Assembly (NCBI GenBank): GCA_024642215.1
Contig: JAHEBO010000001.1
Coordinates: 1 to 64,000 of the forward strand
DNA: 64,000 bases
Direction of reading: 5' to 3'
DNA from: Limnohabitans sp.
GTDB lineage: Bacteria; Pseudomonadota; Gammaproteobacteria; Burkholderiales; Burkholderiaceae_C
Shown: positions 16,378 to 24,436 of the stretch, one piece after another
Layout of the letters: each line of letters opens with the position of its first letter
Position numbering within the stretch: the first letter of the stretch is position 1
Program-made: the position numbers and the translations under genes
Notes under the pieces: model-generated
Seen by the model: the letters and a program-made list of their open reading frames with translations, nothing else
Database searches by the model: none
Told to the model about the DNA's origin: nothing

Positions 16378-17472
16378 TTACTTGTGACTGCCGTTGGCAA
16401 TCCACTCAGCGATGAGCTTCGCGTCTGCATCGCTTAAGTTTTGTGCAGGCATGGGGATTGCCCCCCAAACACCTGAACCACCTGACTTGATTTTGCCTGC
16501 AATGTAATCCACTTTGCCCGGATATTTTTTGGCAATGTCGTTGAAGCCAGGGCCTACAATTTTCTTATCGATTCCGTGGCATGCCGTACAGACATTTTTG
16601 CTCAACAAGGCCATGACAGCTTTGTTGTCAGATTTACCCTCTGCTGCTTTAGCGGGTGCGGCGGGCGATGTACTTGGCACAGGAGCGCTTGTACTTGTTT
16701 TACCAGTACTGCCTTCTGGTTTGGAGGTGTCGGCGCCTTTTTGCTGACCGACCATGCGATTTTGTTCACTCAAGTTGCCATGGGCGTTCCGAGCAAAGTC
16801 TGGCAAGAAGGAAGCCACTTTGGCTTCTGGTTTGCAATCCTTCATGCAAATCGTGTTTTGCGTGTCGGGTTTGTTGTTACCACCAAATTCTTTGCCAGGC
16901 CACATGGCGTGTGCTGTGGTCATGCCATTGCGGTTGGGCATGCGATTTTGCACCTCGGCAATGTTTTTGTTGGACAGCACAAAGTCATCGGGCACCACGC
17001 CTGCCAAGTTCAGCAAGAAGCCTGTGACGGCATAGACTTCTTCTGTGGTGAGTGTTTTGGGACTGGTCCATGGCATGGCACGGTTGATGTAGTCCCACAA
17101 AGTTGACACTGTGGCCACCTTCATGATGGTGGTGCGACCGGGGAAGTCTGTGCGCGTGAGGTTGGCGACACGGCCGGTTTTGATGTCTTCGGCAGTGGTG
17201 CCACCAATCAATGGGCTGAAGACCTCGTTGGATTCACCAAAAATACCGTGACATTGCGCACATTTGGCTTCCCACACATCTTGGCCTTTGGCCACAGAAC
17301 CAGAGCCTACAGGCAAGCCTTTAAAGTCGGGGCGAACATCAATGTCCCAGGCTGCAACTTCTTTGGGCGTGGCGTCTCGACCCACGCCAGGATATTTGGT
17401 GCTTTGTGCAAATGCCGAAGCCAATGACAGGCTGATGGCGATGGCCAGGACAATCTTAGGAAACTTGAACAT
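16378..17472 (-). CDS. soxD: SoxD, diheme cytochrome c of sulfane dehydrogenase
   Basis: 364 residues with a Sec signal peptide. There are two heme c sites: C71-AQ-C74-H75 in the first domain and C295-TA-C298-H299 in a C-terminal cytochrome c551-like domain. A Ser/Pro/Ala/Lys-rich linker (about 245-282) joins the domains. SoxD accepts electrons from SoxC as the outer sulfane atom of SoxY-bound sulfur is oxidised. Its start lies inside the end of soxC (17-base overlap), with a GAGGTG site, so translation is coupled. Confidence 0.94.
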   Translation of the reverse strand: MFKFPKIVLAIAISLSLASAFAQSTKYPGVGRDATPKEVAAWDIDVRPDFKGLPVGSGSVAKGQDVWEAKCAQCHGIFGESNEVFSPLIGGTTAEDIKTGRVANLTRTDFPGRTTIMKVATVSTLWDYINRAMPWTSPKTLTTEEVYAVTGFLLNLAGVVPDDFVLSNKNIAEVQNRMPNRNGMTTAHAMWPGKEFGGNNKPDTQNTICMKDCKPEAKVASFLPDFARNAHGNLSEQNRMVGQQKGADTSKPEGSTGKTSTSAPVPSTSPAAPAKAAEGKSDNKAVMALLSKNVCTACHGIDKKIVGPGFNDIAKKYPGKVDYIAGKIKSGGSGVWGAIPMPAQNLSDADAKLIAEWIANGSHK

Positions 17473-18844
17473 TTTTCACCTCGCCATTTTCTTGTACCAA
17501 CCATGACTGAATGGCATTGTTGTGATAGATCGAACGCGTACCACGCACATCGCGCAGTTGTTTGTACATGGGCTGGACATAGCCTGTTTCGTCTTGTGCG
17601 CGACTTTGGATGATGGCGGGTTTACCATCCCAGACCCAATCCAAATTGAAGCGCGTGAGGGCTTTTGACAACACCGGCGTTTCGAGTCTTGCTTGACGCC
17701 AGTTGCGTCCGCCATCGGTTGACACGTCGACGCGTTTGATCTTGCCTTTGCCCGACCAAGCCAAGCCTGTGATGTTGTAAAAGCCTTTGTCCAACAAAAC
17801 TTGGCCGCCGGAGGGGGTGGTGACCACGCTCTTGCATTCTTGAATGTTGGTGTACTGACGGTGCAAGCCACCGGGTTGCAAATCGATGTAGTGCACGGCT
17901 TCGTCTTTGGCGGCGTAAGGCTGATCACCCACTTCAATACGACGCAGGTATTTGACCCAGCTCACGCCTTGAACACCGGGTACAACCAAGCGCAAGGGGT
18001 AGCCATTTTCCGGACGCAGCATTTCGCCGTTTTGGCCATAGGCCACCAACACTTCACCTGATGTGATCAGGCTCATGGGAATGGTGCGTGTCATGGCTGA
18101 GCCGTCGCCGCCTTCAGCCAAAACAAACTTGCCATTTTTTAAATCTGCACCCGCCAACTCAAGCAGGGTGATGAGCGGTACGCCTGTAAATTCACTGCAA
18201 GACAACATCCCGTGTGTGTACTGCACAGTTGGCACAGCAACATTGCCCCAATCGACTGCCGTATTGGCGCCGCATTCAATGAAGTGGAAGCGTGAGACGG
18301 AGGGCAAGCGCATGATTTCGTCCATGGTGAAAACCTTTGGGTTTTTCACCATGCCGTTGATCATGAAGCGATGTTTGGAAGGATCAATGTCCCACCAGCC
18401 TTGGTGGTGACGTTCGAAGTGCAGGCCACTGGGCGTGACGATGCCAAACAAAGATTGCAGAGGTGCAAAAGACACGGAAGCTTGCGTGGTTTGTGTCAAA
18501 CCAGGGCTTTGGCGTCGTTGCAAATTGGCTTCGTACTTTGAGGGTTTGCCGTAACCTTCAGTGGCAACGCCTTGACCCAAGCCAGTGGCGTGCTCGGGTA
18601 ACTTCAAAATATTGGGGTCGCCACCCTCGGTAGGGATGGGGTTGCCTTGGGCCCAAGCGCCGGTGGGTGCGGAGACGGCCGCGACGCCAGCTGCAGTGGC
18701 TGTCGATGCAGCAGCAAAAGCACGTCGAATGAAATCGCGTCGACCTTGTTTGCCTTCAGCAAAGACTGTTTTCACATCGGCCGACGTCAGAAAATTTTCT
18801 GGTGCTTTTTGCACACGTCCTGAAGAATTGAATTGCTCTTTCAC
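17456..18844 (-). CDS. soxC: SoxC, molybdenum sulfane dehydrogenase subunit
   Basis: A 462-residue sulfite-oxidase-family protein. The molybdenum-ligating cysteine lies in RFHFIECGANTAVDWG (about Cys191), and a Tat leader (GRRDFIRRAFAAAS) directs export. I take the GTG at 18842-18844 as the start because AAGGAG lies 5 bases before it; a longer frame to 18901 adds residues that run into the promoter. With SoxD it oxidises the sulfane sulfur on SoxY, allowing complete oxidation of thiosulfate to sulfate without sulfur globules. It is the first gene of soxCDYZAXB. Confidence 0.94.
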   Translation of the reverse strand: MKEQFNSSGRVQKAPENFLTSADVKTVFAEGKQGRRDFIRRAFAAASTATAAGVAAVSAPTGAWAQGNPIPTEGGDPNILKLPEHATGLGQGVATEGYGKPSKYEANLQRRQSPGLTQTTQASVSFAPLQSLFGIVTPSGLHFERHHQGWWDIDPSKHRFMINGMVKNPKVFTMDEIMRLPSVSRFHFIECGANTAVDWGNVAVPTVQYTHGMLSCSEFTGVPLITLLELAGADLKNGKFVLAEGGDGSAMTRTIPMSLITSGEVLVAYGQNGEMLRPENGYPLRLVVPGVQGVSWVKYLRRIEVGDQPYAAKDEAVHYIDLQPGGLHRQYTNIQECKSVVTTPSGGQVLLDKGFYNITGLAWSGKGKIKRVDVSTDGGRNWRQARLETPVLSKALTRFNLDWVWDGKPAIIQSRAQDETGYVQPMYKQLRDVRGTRSIYHNNAIQSWLVQENGEVKNVQVS

Positions 18845-18887
18845 CCTATCTCCTTGTTGCGCATTTGTCAGCGCGCTGATGGCTGTC

Positions 18888-18908
18888 ATTATATAAGTCA
18901 ATACTTAT
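18888..18908 (-). promoter_or_regulatory. soxC promoter -10 with overlapping symmetric operator
   Basis: Read leftward: ATAAGT-ATTG-ACTTAT (18908-18893) runs straight into TATAAT (18893-18888). The same layout, with compensating changes that keep the symmetry, precedes the second yeeE gene. A repressor would block the -10 directly. The ArsR-type protein encoded at 27207 is a candidate. Confidence 0.6.
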
Positions 18909-18981
18909 TTATGAGTTGATTCTCTGTCCTGTGACTGAACACAGAATTACAAACTGAAGTGCCGATTGTGAAACGTGCGTC

Positions 18982-19015
18982 AGCAGCAGAATTGATTTAA
19001 ATCAATTCTGCTGCT
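18982..19015. promoter_or_regulatory. 34-base perfect palindrome containing a consensus FNR box
   Basis: Two 17-base arms are exactly complementary with no loop. The centre, TTGATTTAAATCAA (18992-19005), equals the FNR/Anr consensus. It lies 17 bases after the end of the FadL-like gene and about 138-148 bases upstream of the soxC start. There is no T-run, so a terminator is less likely than a protein-binding site, but an RNA hairpin at the end of the upstream transcript cannot be excluded. Confidence 0.6.
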
Positions 19016-19031
19016 AGGGCTTGCCAAGTAC

Positions 19032-20354
19032 TCAATAACGATAGCTTGCCAATACTTGCCAATTGTTTTGGCTGTGTGAAATGCTAGCGCTCGGTGTGGC
19101 CACGGTCACTTTGCCTGCATGCGACATGGCTGCATCTAATTGCCATTGCTTGTTGAGCTGATAGCTGGCACCCAAGGTCATGTGGTCTTCCACAATGGCA
19201 GGGAACAAGGGGTTGGTCATTTCTTTAGGAATGGGATTGCTTGCCAAATTCAAACCGCCGCGCAATGTCAAAACATCGTTTACTCGGTAGGCTGCGCCCA
19301 CAGAAACAACCGTTTGATCAGCCCAGTTTTGCGGCATCGCAAAGCTCACGCTGCCCCCCATGCCTGCACTGGTGTAGCTCATGGAGAATTGCTTCATCAC
19401 CTTGGACCATTCAACCCGTTTGACATCTGCTGCCAGAGTCAGTGCAGGGCTTGATTTGAACGCCATGCCGATGGCCAGTGTGGCGGGCATTTGGAAGTCC
19501 AAGACCTTGAGTTGTCCCACATCTGCAAAGCCGCCTGGTGCGCTCATGCTTGCGCCTTTGGCCGATGTTTTCATGTCACCTTGTGCGGTTTTCAAGTGAT
19601 AGCTTGCGCCCAGCGTCATGTCGGGCGTGGCTTGGTAAGTCATGCCCAGCTTGCCAGTCCAACCTGTGGCTGTGGCGGCGCCACTGAAGTCGCTGGTGTT
19701 TGAAAAGTCGATGCGAGCCCAAGGCGCTTGTGCGAGCTGGGGCAAGGCCATGCCTAGATTGCCAGAGGGCATGCCATTGACCATGCCACCCAATTGGGCA
19801 CCTGTGGCCGCCATTTTCATGTCTAAATTGGACCAGGCAAAGTCCAGTGTGGCACCCACATTCAACTTGTCGTTGACTTGCATGGCAACAGGAAATAGCA
19901 CGCGTCCCACGCTGAGTTCCGAGCGAACATCAGAGCCAGAGCCCATGGCCAATGCCGAGTTTGCGGCGTATTCAGTTCCCATGCCGCCTTGACCAAACAT
20001 GCCAACACCATAAGTCAGGGAGCCAGCTTTGCGAACCCAGCCAAAGGCGGGCATGACATAAGACGTTCCGCCAGAGTTGGCTGTGGGAAAGCCAGGAATG
20101 GATGTGCTCACTTTGGGGCCTAAAACTCCCAAGGCCAAATCGAAGCGGGTGCCATCAGGCCCCATTTGCAAGGTGGCTGGGTTGTTCATCATGGCCGCCG
20201 TACCATTTTCAATGGCAGTTGCTGCGCCGCCCATGGCCAGCGCCACAGGGCCATAGCCTTCCAAAATCATGCCGTTGGTGGCCCAAGCAGACGTACCCGT
20301 CATCAAGATGGCGGCAGCGATGGCTGTGGTATTTTTTTTAAATTGGATGTGCAT
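19032..20354 (-). CDS. OmpP1/FadL-family outer-membrane transport protein
   Basis: 440 residues with a Sec signal peptide ending near GTSAWA and the FadL-type opening ATNGMILEGYGPVALAMGGAATA, then alternating beta-strand segments to a C-terminal aromatic end (SYRY). Members of this family let hydrophobic compounds cross the outer membrane. AGGAGG lies 6-8 bases before the ATG. It lies directly upstream of soxC and downstream of a DUF302 lipoprotein, so a sulfur-related cargo, such as polysulfide or elemental sulfur, is a plausible but untested role. Fatty acid or aromatic uptake is the alternative. Confidence 0.88.
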   Translation of the reverse strand: MHIQFKKNTTAIAAAILMTGTSAWATNGMILEGYGPVALAMGGAATAIENGTAAMMNNPATLQMGPDGTRFDLALGVLGPKVSTSIPGFPTANSGGTSYVMPAFGWVRKAGSLTYGVGMFGQGGMGTEYAANSALAMGSGSDVRSELSVGRVLFPVAMQVNDKLNVGATLDFAWSNLDMKMAATGAQLGGMVNGMPSGNLGMALPQLAQAPWARIDFSNTSDFSGAATATGWTGKLGMTYQATPDMTLGASYHLKTAQGDMKTSAKGASMSAPGGFADVGQLKVLDFQMPATLAIGMAFKSSPALTLAADVKRVEWSKVMKQFSMSYTSAGMGGSVSFAMPQNWADQTVVSVGAAYRVNDVLTLRGGLNLASNPIPKEMTNPLFPAIVEDHMTLGASYQLNKQWQLDAAMSHAGKVTVATPSASISHSQNNWQVLASYRY

Positions 20355-20372
20355 GTTGTCTCCTCCTGAATA

Positions 20373-20948
20373 TTAAATTTCGCCTTTAGAGGCACGTTCC
20401 ATCATTTCCCAGATGGTGTCTCTGACGGCATTGGCTTCTTCTTTCAAGGGGGAGGGCAATTTGCGACCCATCTTGACCATCATGTCCATGTTGAGGGTGT
20501 AGAGCCACAAGCCATCTTCTTTTTCAACCACGGTGACGCGGCAGGGCAGGTAGGCAGCCATGTGTGGGCTGAAGTCCACCATGCGGCGGGCAGTTGTGGG
20601 TGTGCAGAAAGAGTAGACGGTGAGTAACTTCTGCTTTTGGCCTGTACGTGCTTCAAGTTCTTTTGACAAAGGCAAGGTGCCGACGTCTTTCATGTTGCGC
20701 TCAGTGGCGACCTGCTTCAGGATTTGTTCGATGTCGTTGGGGGTCACGCCCTTGGCAACTTTGCGTTCCCAAGTGGTTGCAACTGCAATGTCACCTTCGG
20801 CTTCAACCCAGCGATCCCACATGCGACTGGCTTCAGCCCCCGCACCACTTTCTAATTTTGTCATGGTGCTAATTGTTCCGCAGCCTGTCAGCATCAAGCT
20901 GGCTGTCATTGCAGCGGCCAAGGTGGCTTGCTTTAATCCAAATCGCAT
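20373..20948 (-). CDS. DUF302-domain lipoprotein
   Basis: 191 residues. The leader ends in the lipobox LTG-C23. The DUF302 domain follows; two cysteines (in YSFCTP and YLPCRV) lie in it. DUF302 proteins are frequent near sulfur-oxidation genes, but no activity is established. The gene has a GGAG site and lies 18 bases upstream of the FadL-like gene. The 144-base upstream gap carries two tandem CsoR/CstR-type operators, so control by a persulfide- or copper-sensing repressor is likely. Confidence 0.82.
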   Translation of the reverse strand: MRFGLKQATLAAAMTASLMLTGCGTISTMTKLESGAGAEASRMWDRWVEAEGDIAVATTWERKVAKGVTPNDIEQILKQVATERNMKDVGTLPLSKELEARTGQKQKLLTVYSFCTPTTARRMVDFSPHMAAYLPCRVTVVEKEDGLWLYTLNMDMMVKMGRKLPSPLKEEANAVRDTIWEMMERASKGEI

Positions 20949-21035
20949 ATGGGTTCTCCTGTTTGATCATTCGCAACTGTCAAGACTTGCGTGCATTCGC
21001 AGGTCTCCAGTGGATGCCGGATCATCAGGGAAAAA

Positions 21036-21072
21036 AACCCATAGGGGTATCCGAAAATACCCTAGGGGGTAA
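21036..21072. promoter_or_regulatory. Two tandem CsoR/CstR-type operators
   Basis: Leftward strand: TACCC-CCTA-GGGTA (21071-21058) and TACCC-CTAT-GGGTT (21049-21036). Their centres are 22 bases apart, two helical turns, so both would face the same side of DNA. They lie between a small cytochrome c gene and the DUF302 gene. A third copy overlaps the rhodanese promoter at 7651. Confidence 0.65.
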
Positions 21073-21092
21073 GGTAAGCTGGATGTCAGTCT

Positions 21093-21407
21093 TTATTTGA
21101 ATTTGTAATGGTCACGATTCAAAACAGCGGCAACAGCGGTGACTTCTTCTGGGAAAAAGCCCAAATTGAGTTCGGTGTTGCACTGCTCTACCATGCCTCT
21201 TAAAAATCCTGGGGTGTTGATGCGGCCTTGTGGCTTGTACATGGCACTGCCATTGCCGCCCACGCGTTTTTGATGGCAGCTGTCGCAGTTGTTTTGGGCG
21301 ATGAGCTGTGTGCCTAATTTCAAGTCGGCATCTTTGAAGAGGGCAGGTTGAGCCATGGCAACGTTGCTCAAAAGAAAACCGGCCAGTGCGAATGTTTGAA
21401 GGTTCAT
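21093..21407 (-). CDS. Small periplasmic monoheme cytochrome c
   Basis: 104 residues with a Sec signal peptide (cleavage near VAMAQ) and one heme motif C41-DS-C44-H45. A further cysteine (MVEQCN) lies in the C-terminal half. It is shorter than the usual class I cytochrome c (about 80-110 mature residues; about 84 here) and may act as an electron acceptor for Sox or for an unknown oxidoreductase. A TATATT (-10) lies about 20 bases upstream of the ATG. It is followed by the DUF302 gene on the same strand. Confidence 0.85.
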   Translation of the reverse strand: MNLQTFALAGFLLSNVAMAQPALFKDADLKLGTQLIAQNNCDSCHQKRVGGNGSAMYKPQGRINTPGFLRGMVEQCNTELNLGFFPEEVTAVAAVLNRDHYKFK

Positions 21408-21544
21408 GTCAATCTCTGCTCGTGAAATATATAACCAGTGGCTAATTTAACGGATGGCTGCTGGGGCAGGCGCCGCCAGATGACCACCTATTTCTAGGTG
21501 CTTTCCCCATGCACTCAGGGGGGTTTTGTTTGAATGCCCAGTGT

Positions 21545-22054
21545 TCAGCCGCGCAACGACTTTCTGGCCAATGCGATGCGTTCATCCAAGTAGGCACCAT
21601 AAAAGTCAGGCAAGTAACCACCTTCCATGCGCTCGACCAACTCTTGTCCTTTGGGTCCTAGGAAGATCAGGGTGGGGGCGATGCTGACGCGCCATTGCTT
21701 GACCCATTGGTCGTGGGTTTGCATTTGGCCGTTGATGCCTTTGAGTTGAAGGTCACTTCTCATGTCCACTTGAACGATGGGAAATCCTTGTTTTTGCATG
21801 GGGCTGAGGTAACTTTCTCTGGCCATTTTGCAAAATGGGCAACCCGCTAAGCTGACCATGACGATCAAGGGCTCTTTGGCTTTCAGGGCTTTTTCAAGTT
21901 CATCCGGTAGCGACGTTGCAACAGGCAGTATGGCCGGTGCAGCTTGGCTTTGAAGGGGCAAGCCCAATAAGGTGCTGGTGAGGCTCAAACCTAGGCGAGA
22001 TACACACGTTCTGCGTGTGATGAGGGCCTGAGAAGCGTCAGAGAGTGGGTGCAT
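21545..22054 (-). CDS. Exported thioredoxin-fold protein (SoxW-like)
   Basis: 169 residues from the ATG at 22054; a TTG six bases upstream is less likely. A leader with paired Arg (ITRRTCVSRLGLSL) precedes a thioredoxin fold with C72-PF-C75 in SLAGCPFCKMARES. It is probably a periplasmic thiol reductase like SoxW, which keeps SoxY cysteine or cytochrome heme cysteines reduced. It diverges from the first yeeE gene. The exact partner is unknown. Confidence 0.82.
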   Translation of the reverse strand: MHPLSDASQALITRRTCVSRLGLSLTSTLLGLPLQSQAAPAILPVATSLPDELEKALKAKEPLIVMVSLAGCPFCKMARESYLSPMQKQGFPIVQVDMRSDLQLKGINGQMQTHDQWVKQWRVSIAPTLIFLGPKGQELVERMEGGYLPDFYGAYLDERIALARKSLRG

Positions 22055-22180
22055 GGGCAATGAGGGTGAAAAAAAGGGACAATCTAAGGCTTTCTGCTGT
22101 TTAAAGCAGATCCAGTGGCCTCCCGTTTTGAAGGGGCAACTTTCGATATATCAGTGCATGGTGAATTATTGGGGAACTTT

Positions 22181-23245
22181 GTGAATCTCGCAAGTCTTTT
22201 GGAAACCTACGGTGATCATTGGATCTTGGCCCTGGGTGGGGCTGTGATTGGGCTCTTGTTTGGCTTCAGCGCACAGCGGTCTAAATTTTGTGCCAGGGCT
22301 GCAGTGATTGAATGCTGTGAGGGGCAATGGCGGCAAAGATTTGCAGGATGGATGCTGGCTTTTGCTGTGGCCATGTTGATGGTGCAACTTGCCATGTTGT
22401 TGGGATTTTTAAAGCCTGAAAGCGCTAGACACTTGGGCGCACAAGGCAGCATCTCTGGCGCTGTGTTGGGCGGCCTGATGTTTGGGGTTGGCATGATCAT
22501 GACCCGCGGTTGTGCAAGCCGATTGATCATTCTTTCCGGTAATGGAAATTTACGCGCTTTGCTATCCGGTTTGGTGTTTGCAGTGACTGTGCAAGCCACC
22601 ATTTCAGGGGCGTTGGCGCCAGTTCGCCAATACATGGCATCTTGGTGGTTGGTTGATGGTGGACCGCAGCGAAATATGCTCAACGCATTAGGCACATCCT
22701 CTTGGATGGGCTTGGCCATTGGCTTGCTTTTTTTAGGCATCGCTGTTTGGCGTTTCCGAGCCACAGCAGGTGGTCCCAAGCCCTTGGTACTGGGGAACGT
22801 ATTTGTTGGCGTGGCCATTGCACTGGGTTGGTTTTTTACGCAATGGATTGCCAGTGCGTCATTTGAACCTATTCCACTTCAAAGTCTTTCCTTCAGCAGC
22901 TCTTCTGCCGAGTGGTTAACCCGTGTGCTCTACACCGACACGGCGCCGCGATTTGGCTTTGATGCAGGCTTGTTGCCCAGCGTTTTCGCAGGTTCTTTCA
23001 TTGCCGCGTTTTTATTTGGAGAATTCAAATTTGAAGGTTTCCAAACTGAAAACAAATTAGGCCACTACCTCACGGGTGCTGTTTTGATGGGCTTTGGTGC
23101 TGTGTTGGCGGGCGGCTGCACAGTGGGTGCTGGCATGTCAGGTGGTGTGGTGTTTTCCAACACGGCATGGTTAACACTGCTGTCTATCATGGGGGGGGCT
23201 GCATTGACCTATCGTTTTCTCAGGTCGATTGGCGCACCGACCTAA
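22181..23245 (+). CDS. YeeE/YedE-family transporter (thiosulfate uptake-like), copy 1
   Basis: 354 residues from the GTG at 22181, chosen because GGGGA precedes it and it aligns with the start of the neighbouring paralogue; a frame from 22115 would add 22 residues. It has about nine membrane segments. Cysteines conserved in TsuA-type thiosulfate channels are present: SKFC, RGCASRL and GGCTVGAGMSGG. These pass thiosulfate by a thiol relay in the family. The two adjacent copies are tandem paralogues. It diverges from the SoxW-like gene. Confidence 0.87.
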   Translation: MNLASLLETYGDHWILALGGAVIGLLFGFSAQRSKFCARAAVIECCEGQWRQRFAGWMLAFAVAMLMVQLAMLLGFLKPESARHLGAQGSISGAVLGGLMFGVGMIMTRGCASRLIILSGNGNLRALLSGLVFAVTVQATISGALAPVRQYMASWWLVDGGPQRNMLNALGTSSWMGLAIGLLFLGIAVWRFRATAGGPKPLVLGNVFVGVAIALGWFFTQWIASASFEPIPLQSLSFSSSSAEWLTRVLYTDTAPRFGFDAGLLPSVFAGSFIAAFLFGEFKFEGFQTENKLGHYLTGAVLMGFGAVLAGGCTVGAGMSGGVVFSNTAWLTLLSIMGGAALTYRFLRSIGAPT

Positions 23246-23318
23246 ATCCAGCCTTGCAAAGTCAGGCGGGCTTTTGACGCATGTCAATTTGACCGAGCTG
23301 CTTACTGGTAGCATCCTT

Positions 23319-23339
23319 ATCAGTCCATACTGATATAAC
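23319..23339 (+). promoter_or_regulatory. Promoter element of second yeeE gene with symmetric operator
   Basis: ATCAGT-CCAT-ACTGAT (23319-23334) runs into TATAAC (23334-23339), 11 bases before the GTG start. Layout and most bases match the soxC promoter. A weaker version (ATCAGT-GCAT-GGTGAAT) lies before the first yeeE gene at 22150. Confidence 0.55.
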
Positions 23340-23350
23340 GAGGATTGTCC

Positions 23351-24424
23351 GTGAGCATTGCACTTAACGAAGTGGTCGAAATATACGGCGAAGGCACCGT
23401 TTTGGCCATCGGTGGCGCTGTCATTGGTGTGCTCTTTGGGTTCTTTGCGCAACGTTCCAAATTTTGTCTTCGTGCCGCTGTCATTGATTTTTGGCATGGC
23501 CATTTCAAAGACAAACTTTCAATTTGGTTACTGGCTTTTTCTGCTGCAGTCATCGGAACGCAAGCTTTGGTTTTGTGGGGCGGATTGGACAGCAGTGGTG
23601 CGCGTCAAATTGCAGCGCGCGGCAGTTTGTCGGGTGCCATTGTGGGTGGCTTGATGTTTGGCGTTGGCATGATCTTGACGCGGGGTTGTGCCAGTCGCTT
23701 GCTCATTCTGTCGGCCAATGGCAATTTACGCGCTTTACTCTCTGGATTGATTTTTGCCGTGGTTGCGCAGTCGAGTTTGTCGGGGGCACTGATGCCCGCC
23801 AGAATCGCCATCAGCGAATGGTCAACTTTGGATGGCGGTCCTGGCCGCGATTTGTTGGCCATGGCTGGCGCCGGTCACATGACTGGATTGGCAATCGGTT
23901 TGTTGAGTTTTGTCATTGCCATTTATTTTGTCAGCCGCAGCACCAGCAAGCCTGTGATGCTGTGGGTGGGCGGTATTGGCACTGGTTTGTCAGTGGCTGC
24001 TGCATGGGGCTTCACGCAATGGGTGGCCAAAAATTCATTTGAACCGATTCAAATTCAAGGACTGACCTTCAGTGGCCCCTCCGCTGAGTGGTTGATGCGC
24101 GTGTTGCAATCGCCTGCACCCAAAATTGGTTTTGAATTTGGCTTATTGCCTGGCGTGTTTTTAGGATCCTTCTTGGGTGCCTTGGCTGGAAAGGAGTTTC
24201 AACTCGAAGGATTTAAAGATGGCTACAGCATGCGCCGTTATATTGTGGGCGCAGTGCTGATGGGCTTTGGGTCGATGCTGGCTGGCGGCTGTGCCATTGG
24301 TGCAGGCGTCACGGGTGGCGCTATTTTTGCACTCACAGCTTGGGTGACCCTGGTCGGCATGTGGCTAGGTGCAGGGCTGACGGATCGCTGGTTAGATTCG
24401 CCAGCCACGCACAGGCACCCTTAA
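23351..24424 (+). CDS. YeeE/YedE-family transporter (thiosulfate uptake-like), copy 2
   Basis: 357 residues from the GTG at 23351 (GAGGA six bases upstream). Its cysteine motifs SKFC, RGCASRL and GGCAIGAGVTGG match copy 1, and long stretches are clearly homologous (for example GNLRALLSG in both). It has a separate candidate promoter and operator. It ends 13 bases from the convergent cytochrome c gene. Sulfur-anion import is likely; whether both copies carry thiosulfate, or one carries another species, cannot be told. Confidence 0.87.
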   Translation: MSIALNEVVEIYGEGTVLAIGGAVIGVLFGFFAQRSKFCLRAAVIDFWHGHFKDKLSIWLLAFSAAVIGTQALVLWGGLDSSGARQIAARGSLSGAIVGGLMFGVGMILTRGCASRLLILSANGNLRALLSGLIFAVVAQSSLSGALMPARIAISEWSTLDGGPGRDLLAMAGAGHMTGLAIGLLSFVIAIYFVSRSTSKPVMLWVGGIGTGLSVAAAWGFTQWVAKNSFEPIQIQGLTFSGPSAEWLMRVLQSPAPKIGFEFGLLPGVFLGSFLGALAGKEFQLEGFKDGYSMRRYIVGAVLMGFGSMLAGGCAIGAGVTGGAIFALTAWVTLVGMWLGAGLTDRWLDSPATHRHP

Positions 24425-24436
24425 AAACGCTGAGGT

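Noticed and set aside
18845-18901. Longer N-terminus for SoxC (start at 18901)
   Set aside because: It would place coding sequence over the -10 and operator, while the GTG at 18844 has AAGGAG at correct spacing and gives a normal Tat leader.
18982-19015. Palindrome as an ordinary terminator of the FadL-like gene
   Set aside because: No T-run follows the stem on either strand, and the core is an FNR consensus; kept as a regulatory candidate instead.
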